Positions 27,164-36,889 are shown, counted from the first letter of the stretch. The stretch is 64,000 bases of DNA from UBA10906 sp049296695 (GCA_049296695.1 JBAQSX010000155.1:3604-67603); one strand, 5' to 3'. Made by a program: numbers and translations. The notes: a model not told the origin generated them from the letters alone.

Positions 27164-27523
27164 TTAAATTAAAATTAATGCCCAAGTCACTGCCGCCCAA
27201 GCCAGCGATAAAGACACTGCCGCTGAGCCTATGTCTTTGGCTCTACCTGATAATTCATGATGTTCAAAACCCACTCTATCGACTACCGCTTCAACAGCTG
27301 AATTAAGCAGTTCGACCAATAAAACTAAAACCACACTACCAATCAACAACAGTTTTTCGATAGTGCTGTGACCTAACCATAATGCCACAGGTGTTGTCAC
27401 TACAAATAACGCAACTTCTTGTCTAAACGCTTCTTCATGTTGCCAAGTGGCTTTAAAACCTGCCATTGAAAAAAAGAAAGCATTCACTAAACGTTTTAAG
27501 CCTTTTGCGTTTTGATTAGCCAT
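27164..27523 (-). CDS. dgkA: Diacylglycerol kinase
   Basis: An inner-membrane enzyme that recycles diacylglycerol to phosphatidic acid. At 119 residues it is the usual size. The motif LLVELLNSAVEAVVDRVG, followed by HHELSGRAKDIGSAAV, contains the catalytic Glu/Asn/Asp set. Three membrane helices are visible. It lies 3 bases after gcvH, so the two are co-transcribed. Confidence 0.95.
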   Translation of the reverse strand: MANQNAKGLKRLVNAFFFSMAGFKATWQHEEAFRQEVALFVVTTPVALWLGHSTIEKLLLIGSVVLVLLVELLNSAVEAVVDRVGFEHHELSGRAKDIGSAAVSLSLAWAAVTWALILI

Positions 27524-27526
27524 GAG

Positions 27527-27907
27527 TTAGTCATTAGTGTGTTGTAAGTAAGCATCGGCATCAAGCAATGCGTCTAGTTCGTCAAGATTTTCGGCTTTAA
27601 TGCAAAACAGCCATGCACTATAAGCATCATCATTAACCAATTCAGGGCTACCATCTAATTCGTTATTAATGGCAACCACTTCACCTGTAACAGGACTGGG
27701 CAAATCAGAGGCGGTTTTGACCGATTCTAAAGTAACGCTGTGTTCACCTGCATCAATTCGACGACCGACTTTAGGTAAATCGATATAAACCAAGTCGCCT
27801 AATTCTTGTTGTGCAAACTCAGTGATACCCACACGCACTAAACCATCGTCTTCAAGTTTTACCCACGCGTGTGCGTCAGTATATTTTAAATCGTTAGGGA
27901 TATTCAT
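27527..27907 (-). CDS. gcvH: Glycine cleavage system H protein
   Basis: GcvH carries the aminomethyl group on a lipoyl arm. The lipoylation site is Lys64 in LESVKTASDL, and GDLVYIDLPKVG is the family motif. The 126-residue length is typical. gcvT and gcvP are not in the window. The protein may serve a distant glycine cleavage operon, or act in lipoyl transfer linked to LipB (48127). First gene of a three-gene run with dgkA and the PfkB kinase. Confidence 0.95.
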   Translation of the reverse strand: MNIPNDLKYTDAHAWVKLEDDGLVRVGITEFAQQELGDLVYIDLPKVGRRIDAGEHSVTLESVKTASDLPSPVTGEVVAINNELDGSPELVNDDAYSAWLFCIKAENLDELDALLDADAYLQHTND

Positions 27908-28020
27908 GATAAGTCTCTAAAAAATAATAGGTTAAGAAAAATTATTGTGTATGTATCATTGAAGTATAAGCACTTTATTCATACACTAGTAGAAATGAAA
28001 ACTAACTAAATAGAATAATA

Positions 28021-28269
28021 ATGTCAAAGATACTTATTTATACCACTAAAATTTGTCCTTATTGTGTCATGGCTAAACGGCTATTAACTCAAAAAGGCGC
28101 GGCATATACTGAAATTAATGTGGACGATACTCAAGTGCGCGAAGAGATGATGCGTAAAACTGGGCGGCGCACCGTACCACAAATTTATATTGGTGAACTG
28201 CACGTTGGTGGTTTTGATGATTTATACGCTTTAGAGCGAGAAAAAAAATTAGACGCATTATTGAATTAA
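28021..28269 (+). CDS. grxC: Glutaredoxin 3
   Basis: 82 residues with the dithiol active site CPYC (TTKICPYCVMAKRLL) and the glutathione-site residues RRTVPQIYIG (TVP loop) and GGFDDLYAL. Class I glutaredoxin of GrxC type, reducing protein and glutathione mixed disulphides. The gene is monocistronic and divergent from gcvH. Confidence 0.95.
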   Translation: MSKILIYTTKICPYCVMAKRLLTQKGAAYTEINVDDTQVREEMMRKTGRRTVPQIYIGELHVGGFDDLYALEREKKLDALLN

Positions 28270-28284
28270 AGTAACTGCTTGTCT

Positions 28285-28375
28285 GAATCAGGATTTTTAA
28301 GATTTTAGGATTAGCAAGATATTATTATCAAATAATATCCTGCTAATCTTCTAATCCTGTAAATCCTGTGATTCT
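28285..28375. repeat. Large imperfect palindrome
   Basis: GATTAGCA-A-GATATTATT (28309-28326), loop ATCA, AATAATATC-C-TGCTAATC (28331-28348). Flanking GAATCAGGATTT and AAATCCTGTGATTC extend the symmetry. It follows grxC and is convergent with the membrane protein gene, so it may terminate both. Confidence 0.6.
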
Positions 28376-28452
28376 AACAGCAGAATAATTAATAATAAGC
28401 TAAGTGCTTACGAATTAAAAAATATAAGATTAATTACTTTGCTCTTATATTT

Positions 28453-28869
28453 TTAAAACGATAATAAAAAGAATATATAACTGATAGCAAAACTAGACAC
28501 TATGAATTTTATTTTGCCAAATAGTGATAGTCTTTGCCAATAAGTCAATAAAGCGGTTTTATAATCGTTATAAACGCCTGTCCAATAATTTTTAATTTTT
28601 TGCCAATAACAAGGCATAGCCTTCCATAAACGATAACCACCATAGCCCATTGCCGCAAACATAATATAAAACACGATGATTTGTGTTTCATGTCCAGCTG
28701 TTTCAAATAATAATTCAATGATGGTATCGAGTGAGGATTCAATGCCTTCAAAGAGTAGATGAAATAATTCAAGTAATAAACCAAATACTGTATGCGGTAT
28801 TAGAATACTAATAAAGATACTAGTGGCAATTAAGCCATGAAGGATTTTATGCTGATTAGGTGTCATCAT
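28453..28869 (-). CDS. Hypothetical membrane protein
   Basis: 138 residues with about three membrane helices: residues 12-34, 64-80 and near the C-terminus (FIVSSFAISYIFFLLSF). Between them is a Lys/Tyr/Trp-rich cytoplasmic or periplasmic loop. I recognise no family. It follows purL by about 40 bases in the same direction and could be read through from it. Confidence 0.6.
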   Translation of the reverse strand: MMTPNQHKILHGLIATSIFISILIPHTVFGLLLELFHLLFEGIESSLDTIIELLFETAGHETQIIVFYIMFAAMGYGGYRLWKAMPCYWQKIKNYWTGVYNDYKTALLTYWQRLSLFGKIKFIVSSFAISYIFFLLSF

Positions 28870-28909
28870 GAGTAACTCTAAAAGTTATGAATTACGTTCA
28901 GTAAAGCAA

Positions 28910-31900
28910 TTAATTAACCCAGACTCTAGCGTTTCTAAATAAACGCATCCAAGGGCCATATTCACCCCAACCCGCTGGGTGCCATGAATTTTGCAAGCTT
29001 CTAAAACAACGCTCTGGATGCGGCATCATAATAGTGAAACGCCCGTCTGTAGTCGTTAAGCCTGTAATACCAAAAATTGAGCCGTTGGGATTGGCAGGAA
29101 ACGCCATAGTGGGTGTGCCGTAGTTATCAACATAACATAAACTCACCACAGGTGTGTCTATATCAATGCGCCGATTGGGATTGAGTGCTAAACGCCCTTC
29201 ACCGTGCGCCACAACTACAGGCATACGCGAACCTTCCATGCCAGCAAATAAAATAGAGGGTGATTTACGCACTTCCACCATTGCCACCCGCGCTTCAAAT
29301 TGTTCAGAGTGATTGGGCAAGAAACGTGACCAATAATCCGCGCCTGTAATTAATTCTTTCAAACCCGACATCATTTGACAGCCGTTACACACGCCTAAGC
29401 CAAAGGTATCAGTGCGTTGGAAGAATGCGGCAAACTCGTCTCTAGCGCGTGGGTTAAATAGAATGGATTTTGCCCAGCCGCCGCCAGCACCTAATACGTC
29501 ACCATAAGAAAAACCACCACAAGCCGCTAAGCCAATAAAGTCACGCAAACTCACGCGTCCAGAACTTATGTCGTTGGTATGCACGTCCACGGCAACAAAG
29601 CCTGCTCTATCAAATGCCGCCGCCATTTCTACATGACCGTTCACGCCTTGTTCGCGCAAAATCGCCACTTTTGGACGCGCTGATAACACATAAGGTGCGC
29701 TAACATTATGATTCACATCAAACGTCAATTTAGAATGCAGGCCGGGGTCTTTGTTATCGGCAATGCTTTCAAATTCACGCAGGGCGCAATCAGCGTTATC
29801 GCGCAAGGCTTGCATTCTATAACTTAGCTCTGACCAAATGCTTTGCAGGTCAGCGCGATTAGCCGAATAAATTTCTTGCTGGGCGCGAATCACTAAGCGT
29901 TGGTCGTGGGCAATTGTACCGATAACATGAACGCAATCCACCAAACCAGCCGCTATTAATTCAGCTAGCACCGCGTCTTTATCGCTGGCTTTGATTTGAA
30001 TAACCGCGCCTAATTCTTCATTGAATAATAAGGCAAGCTGCTCACTCAACTGGGCATCGTTGGGCAATAAGGCAGTTAAATCTAAATGAATCCCTAAGCG
30101 ACTAGCAAATAGCATTTCTGCCACAGTAGCAAACAAACCGCCGTCTGAGCGGTCGTGATAGGCTAGCACTTGACCATAATGGTTTAAGGTCTGCATAGCA
30201 TCAAAGAAGCCTTTTAATAAGGCGGGGCTGTCAAGGTCGGGACATTCGCTACCTAATTGCTTATAGACTTGCGCTAAAGTTGAACCACCTAAACGATTTT
30301 GACCTGCACCTAAGTCTATTAAAATCAATAAGCTATCATCAATATCTTGGCATTGCGGCGTGAGCGTTTTGCTGACATCTAATACTGGCGCGAAGGCGGT
30401 AATAATCAACGACAAGGGTGAAGACATGGTTTTTTCAGTGTCGCCTTCGCGCCATACGGTTTTCATCGACAGCGAATCTTTACCCACAGGAATCGCTATG
30501 CCTAAAGCAGGACAGAGTTCTAAGCCCACGGCTTTAACGGTATCAAATAGCGCGGCATCTTCAGCTTTATAACCCGCCGCCGCCATCCAATTAGCTGATA
30601 ATTTGATTTTGCCCAACGCGTCAATACGAGCGGCGGCGATATTGGTAATCGCCTCACCTATAGACATGCGACCTGAGGCTGGCGCGTTTAATACTGCAAT
30701 CGGAGCGCGTTCGCCCATTGCCATTGCCTCACCTGTTAAGGTGTAAAAACCAGCAGTAGTCACGGCAACGTCTGCCACAGGCACTTGCCACGGGCCTACC
30801 ATTTGGTCACGCGCTACTAAACCTGTCACCGAGCGGTCGCCGATGTGAATCAAGAAACTTTTATCGGCAACGGCGGGAAACGATAACACCCGTTTAACCG
30901 CATCAGCTATAGTCATCTCACTAAAATCTAGGGCTTGACTGCGCGGTTTAACGCGCTCAGTAATGCGGTGCATTTTGGGAGCTTTGCCAAATAACACTGA
31001 CATGGGCAAATCAATGGGATTATTATCAAAATGATTATCGTGCAGTTCTAAATGCTGCTCGTCACGCACTTCACCAATGACCGCAAACAAGCAATGTTCG
31101 CGTTCACAGAATTGGCTGAATAATTCTAAAGATTCAGGTTTGATAGCCACTACATAACGTTCTTGGGCTTCATTACACCAAATTTGCATAGGAGACATGC
31201 CCAAGTCAGCATTTTGAACGTTACGCAATTCAAAACGTCCGCCTTTTTCGCAATCATGAATAATCTCAGGCACAGCATTTGATAAACCACCCGCACCAAT
31301 ATCATGAATCGACACAATCGGTGACTCTTCACCCAAAGCGTTACAGTGATTAATCACTTCTTGGCAACGGCGTTGCATTTCAGGGTTTTCGCGTTGCACC
31401 GAGGCAAAATCTAACGCCTCAGAACCCGCGCCAGAGGCTTGTGATGATGCCGCGCCGCCGCCTAGCCCTATTAACATCGCAGGGCCGCCTAAAATAATAA
31501 TTAACGCGCCAGCGGGAATGGGCTGTTTATTTATCAGCATGGGACGAATATTACCCATGCCGCCTGCAATCATAATGGGTTTGTGATAGCCGTAAAATTC
31601 ATTATCGCTAGCCGCGTTTTGCTCAAAGCTACGAAAATAACCCGCCAAGTTAGGACGACCAAATTCATTATTAAATGCCGCGCCGCCTAAGGGAGCTTCA
31701 AGCATAATTTTTAAGGCTGAGGCAATACGCGCTGGTTTGCCGTTATCATCTTCCCACGGCTGAACATAATGCGGCACGTTCAAATGTGACACTGAAAAAC
31801 CTGTCAAACCCGCTTTAGTGGCAGAACCGCGTCCTGTTGCCGCCTCATCACGAATTTCACCACCCGAACCTGTTGCCGCGCCGGGATGTGGCGAGATAGC

Positions 31901-32794
31901 CGTGGGGTGATTATGGGTTTCTACTTTCATGAGCAAATGCACGTCTTCTTTAACGTAGCTGTATTCGCCCGTGGTGGGATTACGCAAAAAAGCTCGCGCG
32001 TTTGAGCCTTCAATTACAGCGGCATTATCGTGATACGCCGATAAAATCCCCGCAGGGCTTTGCGCTGTGGTATGACGAATCATGCTAAACAGCGATTGTG
32101 CTTGCTTAACATCATCAATCGTCCAATCGGCATTGAAAATTTTATGACGGCAATGCTCAGAATTGGCTTGCGCGAACATCATTAATTCAACGTCAGTGGG
32201 ATTACGCTCTAAGCCTTGAAAACTCTCAGTCAAATAATCAATTTCATCACTCGATAAGGCTAAACCTAAGCTAGTGTTAGCTTCAACTAATGCGTCACGT
32301 CCTTGCTCGATAATTTCAACGTGTTGCAAAGCTTTAGGCTGATGATGAGCAAATAAATCAGGTTTGGCTTGTTCACCGTAGAAAATTTCTTGAGTCATGC
32401 GGTCATAAAGCCGCTCGATAATAGGCAAATGCGCTAATACTGAGCCTTCCATCGTAATCGCGTATTGAATGCCGCGTTCGACCCGTTTAACCTCAGTTAA
32501 ACCGCAACGTTGCACAATATCAGTGGCTTTGCTTGACCACGGTGAAATAGTCCCCGCGCGTGGCACAACCAATAAAAATTGGCGATTAGACGGCGTTGAC
32601 ACATAAGTTGAGCCGTAATCGAGCAAACGACACAATAATTTGATTTGTTCGGTGTTGAGATTGCCTTCCACTTCAATAAAGTGCATATACCACGCGGCAA
32701 CTTTACGAATTGAAGGGTCGATGGCTTGCAACTCAGCCAGTAATTTTTTAGCGCGAAAATCAGAAAGTGCAGAAGTTCCAGTGTGTTTTAACAT
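28910..32794 (-). CDS. purL: Phosphoribosylformylglycinamidine synthase
   Basis: The large single-chain PurL of purine synthesis, about 1294 residues. I set the start at 32794 (MLKHTGTSALSDFRAKKLL), matching known PurL N-termini; an upstream TTG (32848) would read through a palindromic repeat. ATP-grasp-like AIRS repeats carry SEHCRHKIFNADW and VETHNHPTAISP. The C-terminal glutaminase has the nucleophile Cys in GVCNGCQMMSGL and the final catalytic His in MPHPERCFR. It lies downstream of dapA-bamC. Confidence 0.96.
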   Translation of the reverse strand: MLKHTGTSALSDFRAKKLLAELQAIDPSIRKVAAWYMHFIEVEGNLNTEQIKLLCRLLDYGSTYVSTPSNRQFLLVVPRAGTISPWSSKATDIVQRCGLTEVKRVERGIQYAITMEGSVLAHLPIIERLYDRMTQEIFYGEQAKPDLFAHHQPKALQHVEIIEQGRDALVEANTSLGLALSSDEIDYLTESFQGLERNPTDVELMMFAQANSEHCRHKIFNADWTIDDVKQAQSLFSMIRHTTAQSPAGILSAYHDNAAVIEGSNARAFLRNPTTGEYSYVKEDVHLLMKVETHNHPTAISPHPGAATGSGGEIRDEAATGRGSATKAGLTGFSVSHLNVPHYVQPWEDDNGKPARIASALKIMLEAPLGGAAFNNEFGRPNLAGYFRSFEQNAASDNEFYGYHKPIMIAGGMGNIRPMLINKQPIPAGALIIILGGPAMLIGLGGGAASSQASGAGSEALDFASVQRENPEMQRRCQEVINHCNALGEESPIVSIHDIGAGGLSNAVPEIIHDCEKGGRFELRNVQNADLGMSPMQIWCNEAQERYVVAIKPESLELFSQFCEREHCLFAVIGEVRDEQHLELHDNHFDNNPIDLPMSVLFGKAPKMHRITERVKPRSQALDFSEMTIADAVKRVLSFPAVADKSFLIHIGDRSVTGLVARDQMVGPWQVPVADVAVTTAGFYTLTGEAMAMGERAPIAVLNAPASGRMSIGEAITNIAAARIDALGKIKLSANWMAAAGYKAEDAALFDTVKAVGLELCPALGIAIPVGKDSLSMKTVWREGDTEKTMSSPLSLIITAFAPVLDVSKTLTPQCQDIDDSLLILIDLGAGQNRLGGSTLAQVYKQLGSECPDLDSPALLKGFFDAMQTLNHYGQVLAYHDRSDGGLFATVAEMLFASRLGIHLDLTALLPNDAQLSEQLALLFNEELGAVIQIKASDKDAVLAELIAAGLVDCVHVIGTIAHDQRLVIRAQQEIYSANRADLQSIWSELSYRMQALRDNADCALREFESIADNKDPGLHSKLTFDVNHNVSAPYVLSARPKVAILREQGVNGHVEMAAAFDRAGFVAVDVHTNDISSGRVSLRDFIGLAACGGFSYGDVLGAGGGWAKSILFNPRARDEFAAFFQRTDTFGLGVCNGCQMMSGLKELITGADYWSRFLPNHSEQFEARVAMVEVRKSPSILFAGMEGSRMPVVVAHGEGRLALNPNRRIDIDTPVVSLCYVDNYGTPTMAFPANPNGSIFGITGLTTTDGRFTIMMPHPERCFRSLQNSWHPAGWGEYGPWMRLFRNARVWVN

Positions 32795-32812
32795 GATTTG
32801 AAAGAATAACTG

Positions 32813-32880
32813 TGTAGGGGCGACAGATTCGCCTTGATGACTTTGCAAAGATTATAAGGGCGAATGAATTCGCCCCTACA
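32813..32880. repeat. Palindromic repeat, family C
   Basis: TGTAGGGGCGA ... TCGCCCCTACA ends, between bamC and purL. This hairpin may separate the two transcripts. Confidence 0.75.
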
Positions 32881-32903
32881 ATCACCTTTGCAGTTTTTAG
32901 TAA

Positions 32904-33617
32904 TTACTTGGCTAAATCTGCCTTAATGGTTTTTTGTAATAGCGTTAGCAAATGCAAACTCACCGCATCATTTAAAGGTTGCGCAGTGACACCGTCTAAT
33001 ACGGTCACTTCAGTCTGCCCATTATCTTCACTCAAACGCAATTCATAAGCGCGTTCATGACTTTGAAAGCCTTTGAACATAAACACTAATTCATCCCAAT
33101 AACTGCCATCGGCCACTTTTGTTTCATTAGGGTCATATTGAATAGTGAATAAACCACTGGCTTGATGACGCTCTGTGATTTCAATAGATTGACGGCTCAA
33201 TGCTTTAGCGACAATACGCCATGCTTTTTCAGAAGATACGCCCAACCTCAAGCGATGTGCATCTTTAACATTTTCCAATAAATCCACGGCAATCAATTTT
33301 GCTTGAATAGGGGCTTGATTAGTGACCGCGCTTTCAACAATGGGGTCTTTAACTACTGGCTCTGCAAATTCGACTGGAGCTTTAGGTGTCAGTGGCGTGA
33401 CGTTGCTAGAACTATTAATGCTCAGCGGTGTCACCGCAGGCGGTACGTTTGCAGAGCCGACGTTATAATTTTTGCCCAAGTCAGCAGGTAATACTAATGG
33501 TGCAATTTCACCTGTGTATTGATAATCCTTTTCTTTATCAGGGAACATACTTTTAATAGTGCTACACGCTGATAAACTCAGTGATAAAGCAATTAGCACA
33601 AGGGATTGCGTTTTCAT
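32904..33617 (-). CDS. bamC: Outer membrane assembly lipoprotein BamC-like
   Basis: 237 residues. A signal peptide ends in the lipobox LSACS (Cys 18). An early DYQYTGEIAPLVLPADL segment matches the BamC N-terminal stretch that contacts BamD. A single C-terminal helix-grip-like domain follows (LRLGVSSEKAWRIVAKAL onward). It is shorter than the E. coli protein, which has two such domains. It overlaps dapA by 4 bases (ATGA), the classic dapA-bamC arrangement. Confidence 0.85.
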   Translation of the reverse strand: MKTQSLVLIALSLSLSACSTIKSMFPDKEKDYQYTGEIAPLVLPADLGKNYNVGSANVPPAVTPLSINSSSNVTPLTPKAPVEFAEPVVKDPIVESAVTNQAPIQAKLIAVDLLENVKDAHRLRLGVSSEKAWRIVAKALSRQSIEITERHQASGLFTIQYDPNETKVADGSYWDELVFMFKGFQSHERAYELRLSEDNGQTEVTVLDGVTAQPLNDAVSLHLLTLLQKTIKADLAK

Positions 33618-34492
33618 ACTAGCACCTCAGCTTGACGCATTGCCTCAAGCACAACGTCAAAACAGTCTTCAGTCAACCATGTGAGCGGTAAGCGAATCCC
33701 TTGTTTCATCAAACCCATTTCTGCGACTGCCCATTTCACAGGAATGGGATTAGATTGAATAAACAAATCTTTGTGCAGTGCCATTAATTTAGTATCAATA
33801 GCCAAAGCGGTCTGCGCATCACCTGCAATGGCGGCTTTTAACATCTCATGCACCAAGCGTGGCGCGACATTAGCAGTCACGCTAATTGAACCATCACCAC
33901 CCAATAAACAAAACTCACGGCTAGTGGCATCATCACCGCTATAAATCGCAAACTCAGGGCTGGTTAAAGCGCGAATAGCGGTCAAACGCGATAAATCCCC
34001 AGTGGCTTCTTTTACGCCAATGATATTAGGGACTTGCGCTAAACGACCTACGGTTTCGGGCAACATATCGCAAGCAGTACGACCGGGAACGTTATATAAA
34101 ATCTGTGGAATTTCAACCGCCTGAGCAATGGCTTGATGATGCAAAAACAAGCCTTGTTGGGTGGGTTTATTGTAATAAGGGGTGACAATCAAACAGGCAT
34201 CTGCGCCCGCTTCTTGGGCTTTGCGGGTTAAATTAATGGCTTCAGCGGTCGAATTCGCGCCTGTGCCTGCAATAATGGGAATACGTCCTCTGGCAAAATC
34301 GACCGTGGCTTTAATCACCGCGCAATGTTCGTTTTCATCCAAGGTGGCCGATTCGCCTGTTGTGCCTACCGCCACGAGCGCGTCCGTGCCTTGGGCAATA
34401 TGAAATTCGACTAAGCCTTGCAGACTGTCCCAATCCACCGCGCCGTTTTCCTCCATAGGAGTCACTAACGCTACGATACTACCTTGAATCAT
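33614..34492 (-). CDS. dapA: 4-hydroxy-tetrahydrodipicolinate synthase
   Basis: DapA condenses pyruvate with aspartate semialdehyde in lysine and diaminopimelate synthesis. The Schiff-base Lys is in IIGVKEATGDL; GTTGESATL binds pyruvate, and YNVPGRTACD carries the catalytic Tyr. The 292 residues are normal. First gene of dapA-bamC. Confidence 0.97.
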   Translation of the reverse strand: MIQGSIVALVTPMEENGAVDWDSLQGLVEFHIAQGTDALVAVGTTGESATLDENEHCAVIKATVDFARGRIPIIAGTGANSTAEAINLTRKAQEAGADACLIVTPYYNKPTQQGLFLHHQAIAQAVEIPQILYNVPGRTACDMLPETVGRLAQVPNIIGVKEATGDLSRLTAIRALTSPEFAIYSGDDATSREFCLLGGDGSISVTANVAPRLVHEMLKAAIAGDAQTALAIDTKLMALHKDLFIQSNPIPVKWAVAEMGLMKQGIRLPLTWLTEDCFDVVLEAMRQAEVLV

Positions 34493-34792
34493 GATGTTTT
34501 AGCTCGATAAAAATGCTTTTGTGTGATTGCGCCATTATAACAAGCAAACACCCGATAAGGTACATGAGACGCGTAACTAATAAACAACTAAAGCCACAAC
34601 TTATCTGCGCTAACCGATATTAATTGAAAAATAACTTAATTTTATGAGAACTAGCCATAAATTCGATAAACAACTAAACATTTATCGTTATACTATTTTT
34701 ATATTGAATGTTCCTAAATTTAATTTAGGACTTTTAAAGCAAAGACTATTCACTTTACTATTCATAAATCAATTAACAACAAATAATAAACG
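34493..34792. other. Divergent promoter region, dapA / fluoride channel
   Basis: 300 AT-rich bases without a gene. CGATAA and TATCG around 34675-34690 form a weak hairpin. I looked for a fluoride (crcB) riboswitch core and saw none. Confidence 0.35.
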
Positions 34793-35500
34793 ATGAATCA
34801 AATAATAGCAGTCGCATTAGGCGGCGCGTGTGGCGCGGTGATTCGCTTTTTAATGTCAACGGGTCTTTATCAATGGTTAGGGCGCGACTTTCCTTACGGT
34901 ACATTAGTGGTCAATATCGTCGGCTCATTTATGATAGGTTTATTATCAGAAACTTTAATACTACAACGCTTAGCCATTACCTTAGAATACCGCTCAGCCA
35001 TATTAGTGGGTTTTATTGGCGCGTTTACCACTTTTTCTACCTTTTCATTAGAAACTATTTATTTGCTAGAGCAAGGGAGTATTAATAAAGCGGCATTAAA
35101 TATTATTATTAGCGTAGTGGCGTGTTTATTTGCCGTATGGCTGGGATTATTATGTGGCAGGGCTTTATTTTATTATTCCAATGGCGTTATTCATTATAAT
35201 GGCGGTATGATTCCTTACGCGCTTATTATATCAAATGCCTTATGTGCTTTTATTTTAGGGATTGTTGCCACCGTTATTCTACAAAAGGTGAGCATTGCTA
35301 ATGAATATCAAGCCGCTGTGGTGATTATTATGATAGGCATGTATTTAACCTTATCGGGGTTATATGTAATTTTATTTCTACTAGAACACGGACACTCTTT
35401 TAAAGAGCATTTAAATCTAATGCTCACTACCTTTTTAGCCAATGGCTTACTGTGTTTATTATTTATTTGGCTAGGTTTATTTATTAGCAAACGTTTGTAA
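34793..35500 (+). CDS. crcB: Fused FluC/CrcB fluoride channel (1.75 domains)
   Basis: 235 residues instead of about 125. Residues 1-125 are a complete four-helix FluC: Arg18, pore Asn41 (VVNIVGSF) and the Phe box GAFTTFSTFS with F81 and F84. Residues 139-235 repeat helices 2-4: Asn148 (ISNALCAF) is kept, but the Phe box reads GMYLTLSGLY, so both Phe are Leu. The second copy lacks helix 1. Because a 4-TM copy returns to its starting side, dropping helix 1 inverts the second half, as needed for the antiparallel dimer. Probably one pore works. No stem-loop riboswitch seen. Confidence 0.85.
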   Translation: MNQIIAVALGGACGAVIRFLMSTGLYQWLGRDFPYGTLVVNIVGSFMIGLLSETLILQRLAITLEYRSAILVGFIGAFTTFSTFSLETIYLLEQGSINKAALNIIISVVACLFAVWLGLLCGRALFYYSNGVIHYNGGMIPYALIISNALCAFILGIVATVILQKVSIANEYQAAVVIIMIGMYLTLSGLYVILFLLEHGHSFKEHLNLMLTTFLANGLLCLLFIWLGLFISKRL

Positions 35501-35522
35501 TTAATTACGCAAACCGCTTGTA

Positions 35523-35622
35523 TGTCCACGAAAAGCACCAAAGACACGAAAAATGGCTAATTAAAATCTGGTCACACTCTCTAAAATATTCTTTTTCGTG
35601 CTTTTTGTGTTTTTCGTGGACA
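35523..35622. repeat. MITE family B, copy 1
   Basis: 100 bases with terminal inverted repeats TGTCCACGAAAAGCAC and AAGACACGAAAA. The right end mirrors this (TTTTTCGTG ... CGTGGACA). A second copy lies in the nrtA-nrtB gap. No coding capacity. Confidence 0.8.
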
Positions 35623-35740
35623 AATTAGTTTTCTTTTATCTATTTTTCCATTTCAAATTACGGTAATCACCGTATTCCAAAATAAACTGCCAACGTTAAA
35701 CTAATCCCATAGTAAACAATTACTTCAAGGGGTTAGGCTT

Positions 35741-36652
35741 ATGTGGGCAAGTTTTCTAGCAACACTGTGGCGCGTTGCCATGTTAATTGCTGATTATCGC
35801 AGTATTTATCGTTGGTTATCAGGTCAGCCGCCTATTGATGTTGCCATTATTACTAATGTACGCGATGAAACTGAACGTTATTTATTTTGGGGTAATAGTA
35901 TCCCTAAATTAAAACATTCCAATGGCGCGAAACTTTATTTAAATGGCGTATGCGCTCAAGTACGCGGTATTTATATAACTAGCGAAGAAATGCTTACTAA
36001 AGAAGGACGCTATCGCGCTAAACAATATTTTATTAATGCCGTTTATTGGTCACAACGCCGTGGCGCGAAAGTCGTATTATTAGCCGCTTCCACCAAACGT
36101 TTATTTGGTCGTCATGGTGAAGAATTAAAACAATTATTCCCCGATATAGTATTTACTATAGGTGACAATGGTACGGCAAGCTTATTATGTCAAGACGTGG
36201 ATGAGGCATTGGCAAAAGCCAATTTACAACACAAACATACTAAAGTTTTAGTCATAGGGGCTTATGGTATTTTAGGCACGGCAATTACTGAACATTTATT
36301 ATTAAATCAAGTTCATGTTTTAGCTTATGGTGCAAATAAAAGTGCGCTGTATCAAATGACTGCTAATTATGGCATTAAGGCAACTACTAATATTCATGCA
36401 ATAGGTAAAGTGGATGCGGTTATTACTTGTACGCATAGCACACAAGCGCATTTAAATCGTGAAGCCATTGAATTACTCAGAAAACATAATCGTAAATTAT
36501 TAGTAATTGATGTTGCCGAACCTGCCAATCTTGATGAAATAAGCTATAAACAATGCCTACCTTATGTAATACGTCAAGATGCAGGTAATGCCTATTCACC
36601 TTTATTACATTATGTCTTAGGCGGTATTTCATCCAATATGCTCAATTATTAA
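35741..36652 (+). CDS. Rossmann-fold NAD(P)-dependent enzyme-like protein, C-terminus frameshifted
   Basis: 303 residues in the open frame. A nucleotide-binding motif VLVIGAYGILGTAI lies near residue 170, preceded by a domain with YFINAVYWSQRRGAKVVLLAAS and FTIGDNGTASLL. The overall layout recalls acyl-ACP-reductase-like or other two-domain dehydrogenases, but I cannot name a substrate. The frame stops at 36652. Another phase stays open from about 36645 to TAG 36823-36825 (NKNWFEVTSSNRALIKQ onward, about 58 codons). That reads as the original C-terminus, so the gene appears broken by a one-base change. Confidence 0.55.
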   Translation: MWASFLATLWRVAMLIADYRSIYRWLSGQPPIDVAIITNVRDETERYLFWGNSIPKLKHSNGAKLYLNGVCAQVRGIYITSEEMLTKEGRYRAKQYFINAVYWSQRRGAKVVLLAASTKRLFGRHGEELKQLFPDIVFTIGDNGTASLLCQDVDEALAKANLQHKHTKVLVIGAYGILGTAITEHLLLNQVHVLAYGANKSALYQMTANYGIKATTNIHAIGKVDAVITCTHSTQAHLNREAIELLRKHNRKLLVIDVAEPANLDEISYKQCLPYVIRQDAGNAYSPLLHYVLGGISSNMLNY

Positions 36653-36847
36653 ATAAAAATTGGTTTGAAGTGACCAGTTCTAATCGAGCTTTAATTAAAC
36701 AAGCCTTTGATTCAGTCTCGCTGAGTAATACTTATGCTTCTTGTTTTAATGTCCCTGTACGTTCTTTTGATTTAGCGTTAACCGTGCAATGTTTTAATCA
36801 AGCGGTTAATTTATATTATGTCTAGCTTTTTATAAGGGCGCGTTTTT

Positions 36848-36889
36848 GTAGACGTTGCGGTGCAGACGTTGCGGTGCAACGTCTCTACA
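36848..36889. repeat. Palindromic repeat, family D (copy 3, partly duplicated)
   Basis: GTAGACGTTGCGGTGC is followed by a second GACGTTGCGGTGCAAC and the closing GTCTCTAC. The 5' arm is present twice in tandem. Confidence 0.7.

Noticed and set aside
32795..32848. 18-residue N-terminal extension of PurL from TTG
   Set aside because: It lies within the family C palindrome; the PurL family start matches ATG at 32794.
34493..34792. Fluoride riboswitch before the FluC gene
   Set aside because: No pseudoknot core of the crcB motif could be recognised in the leader.
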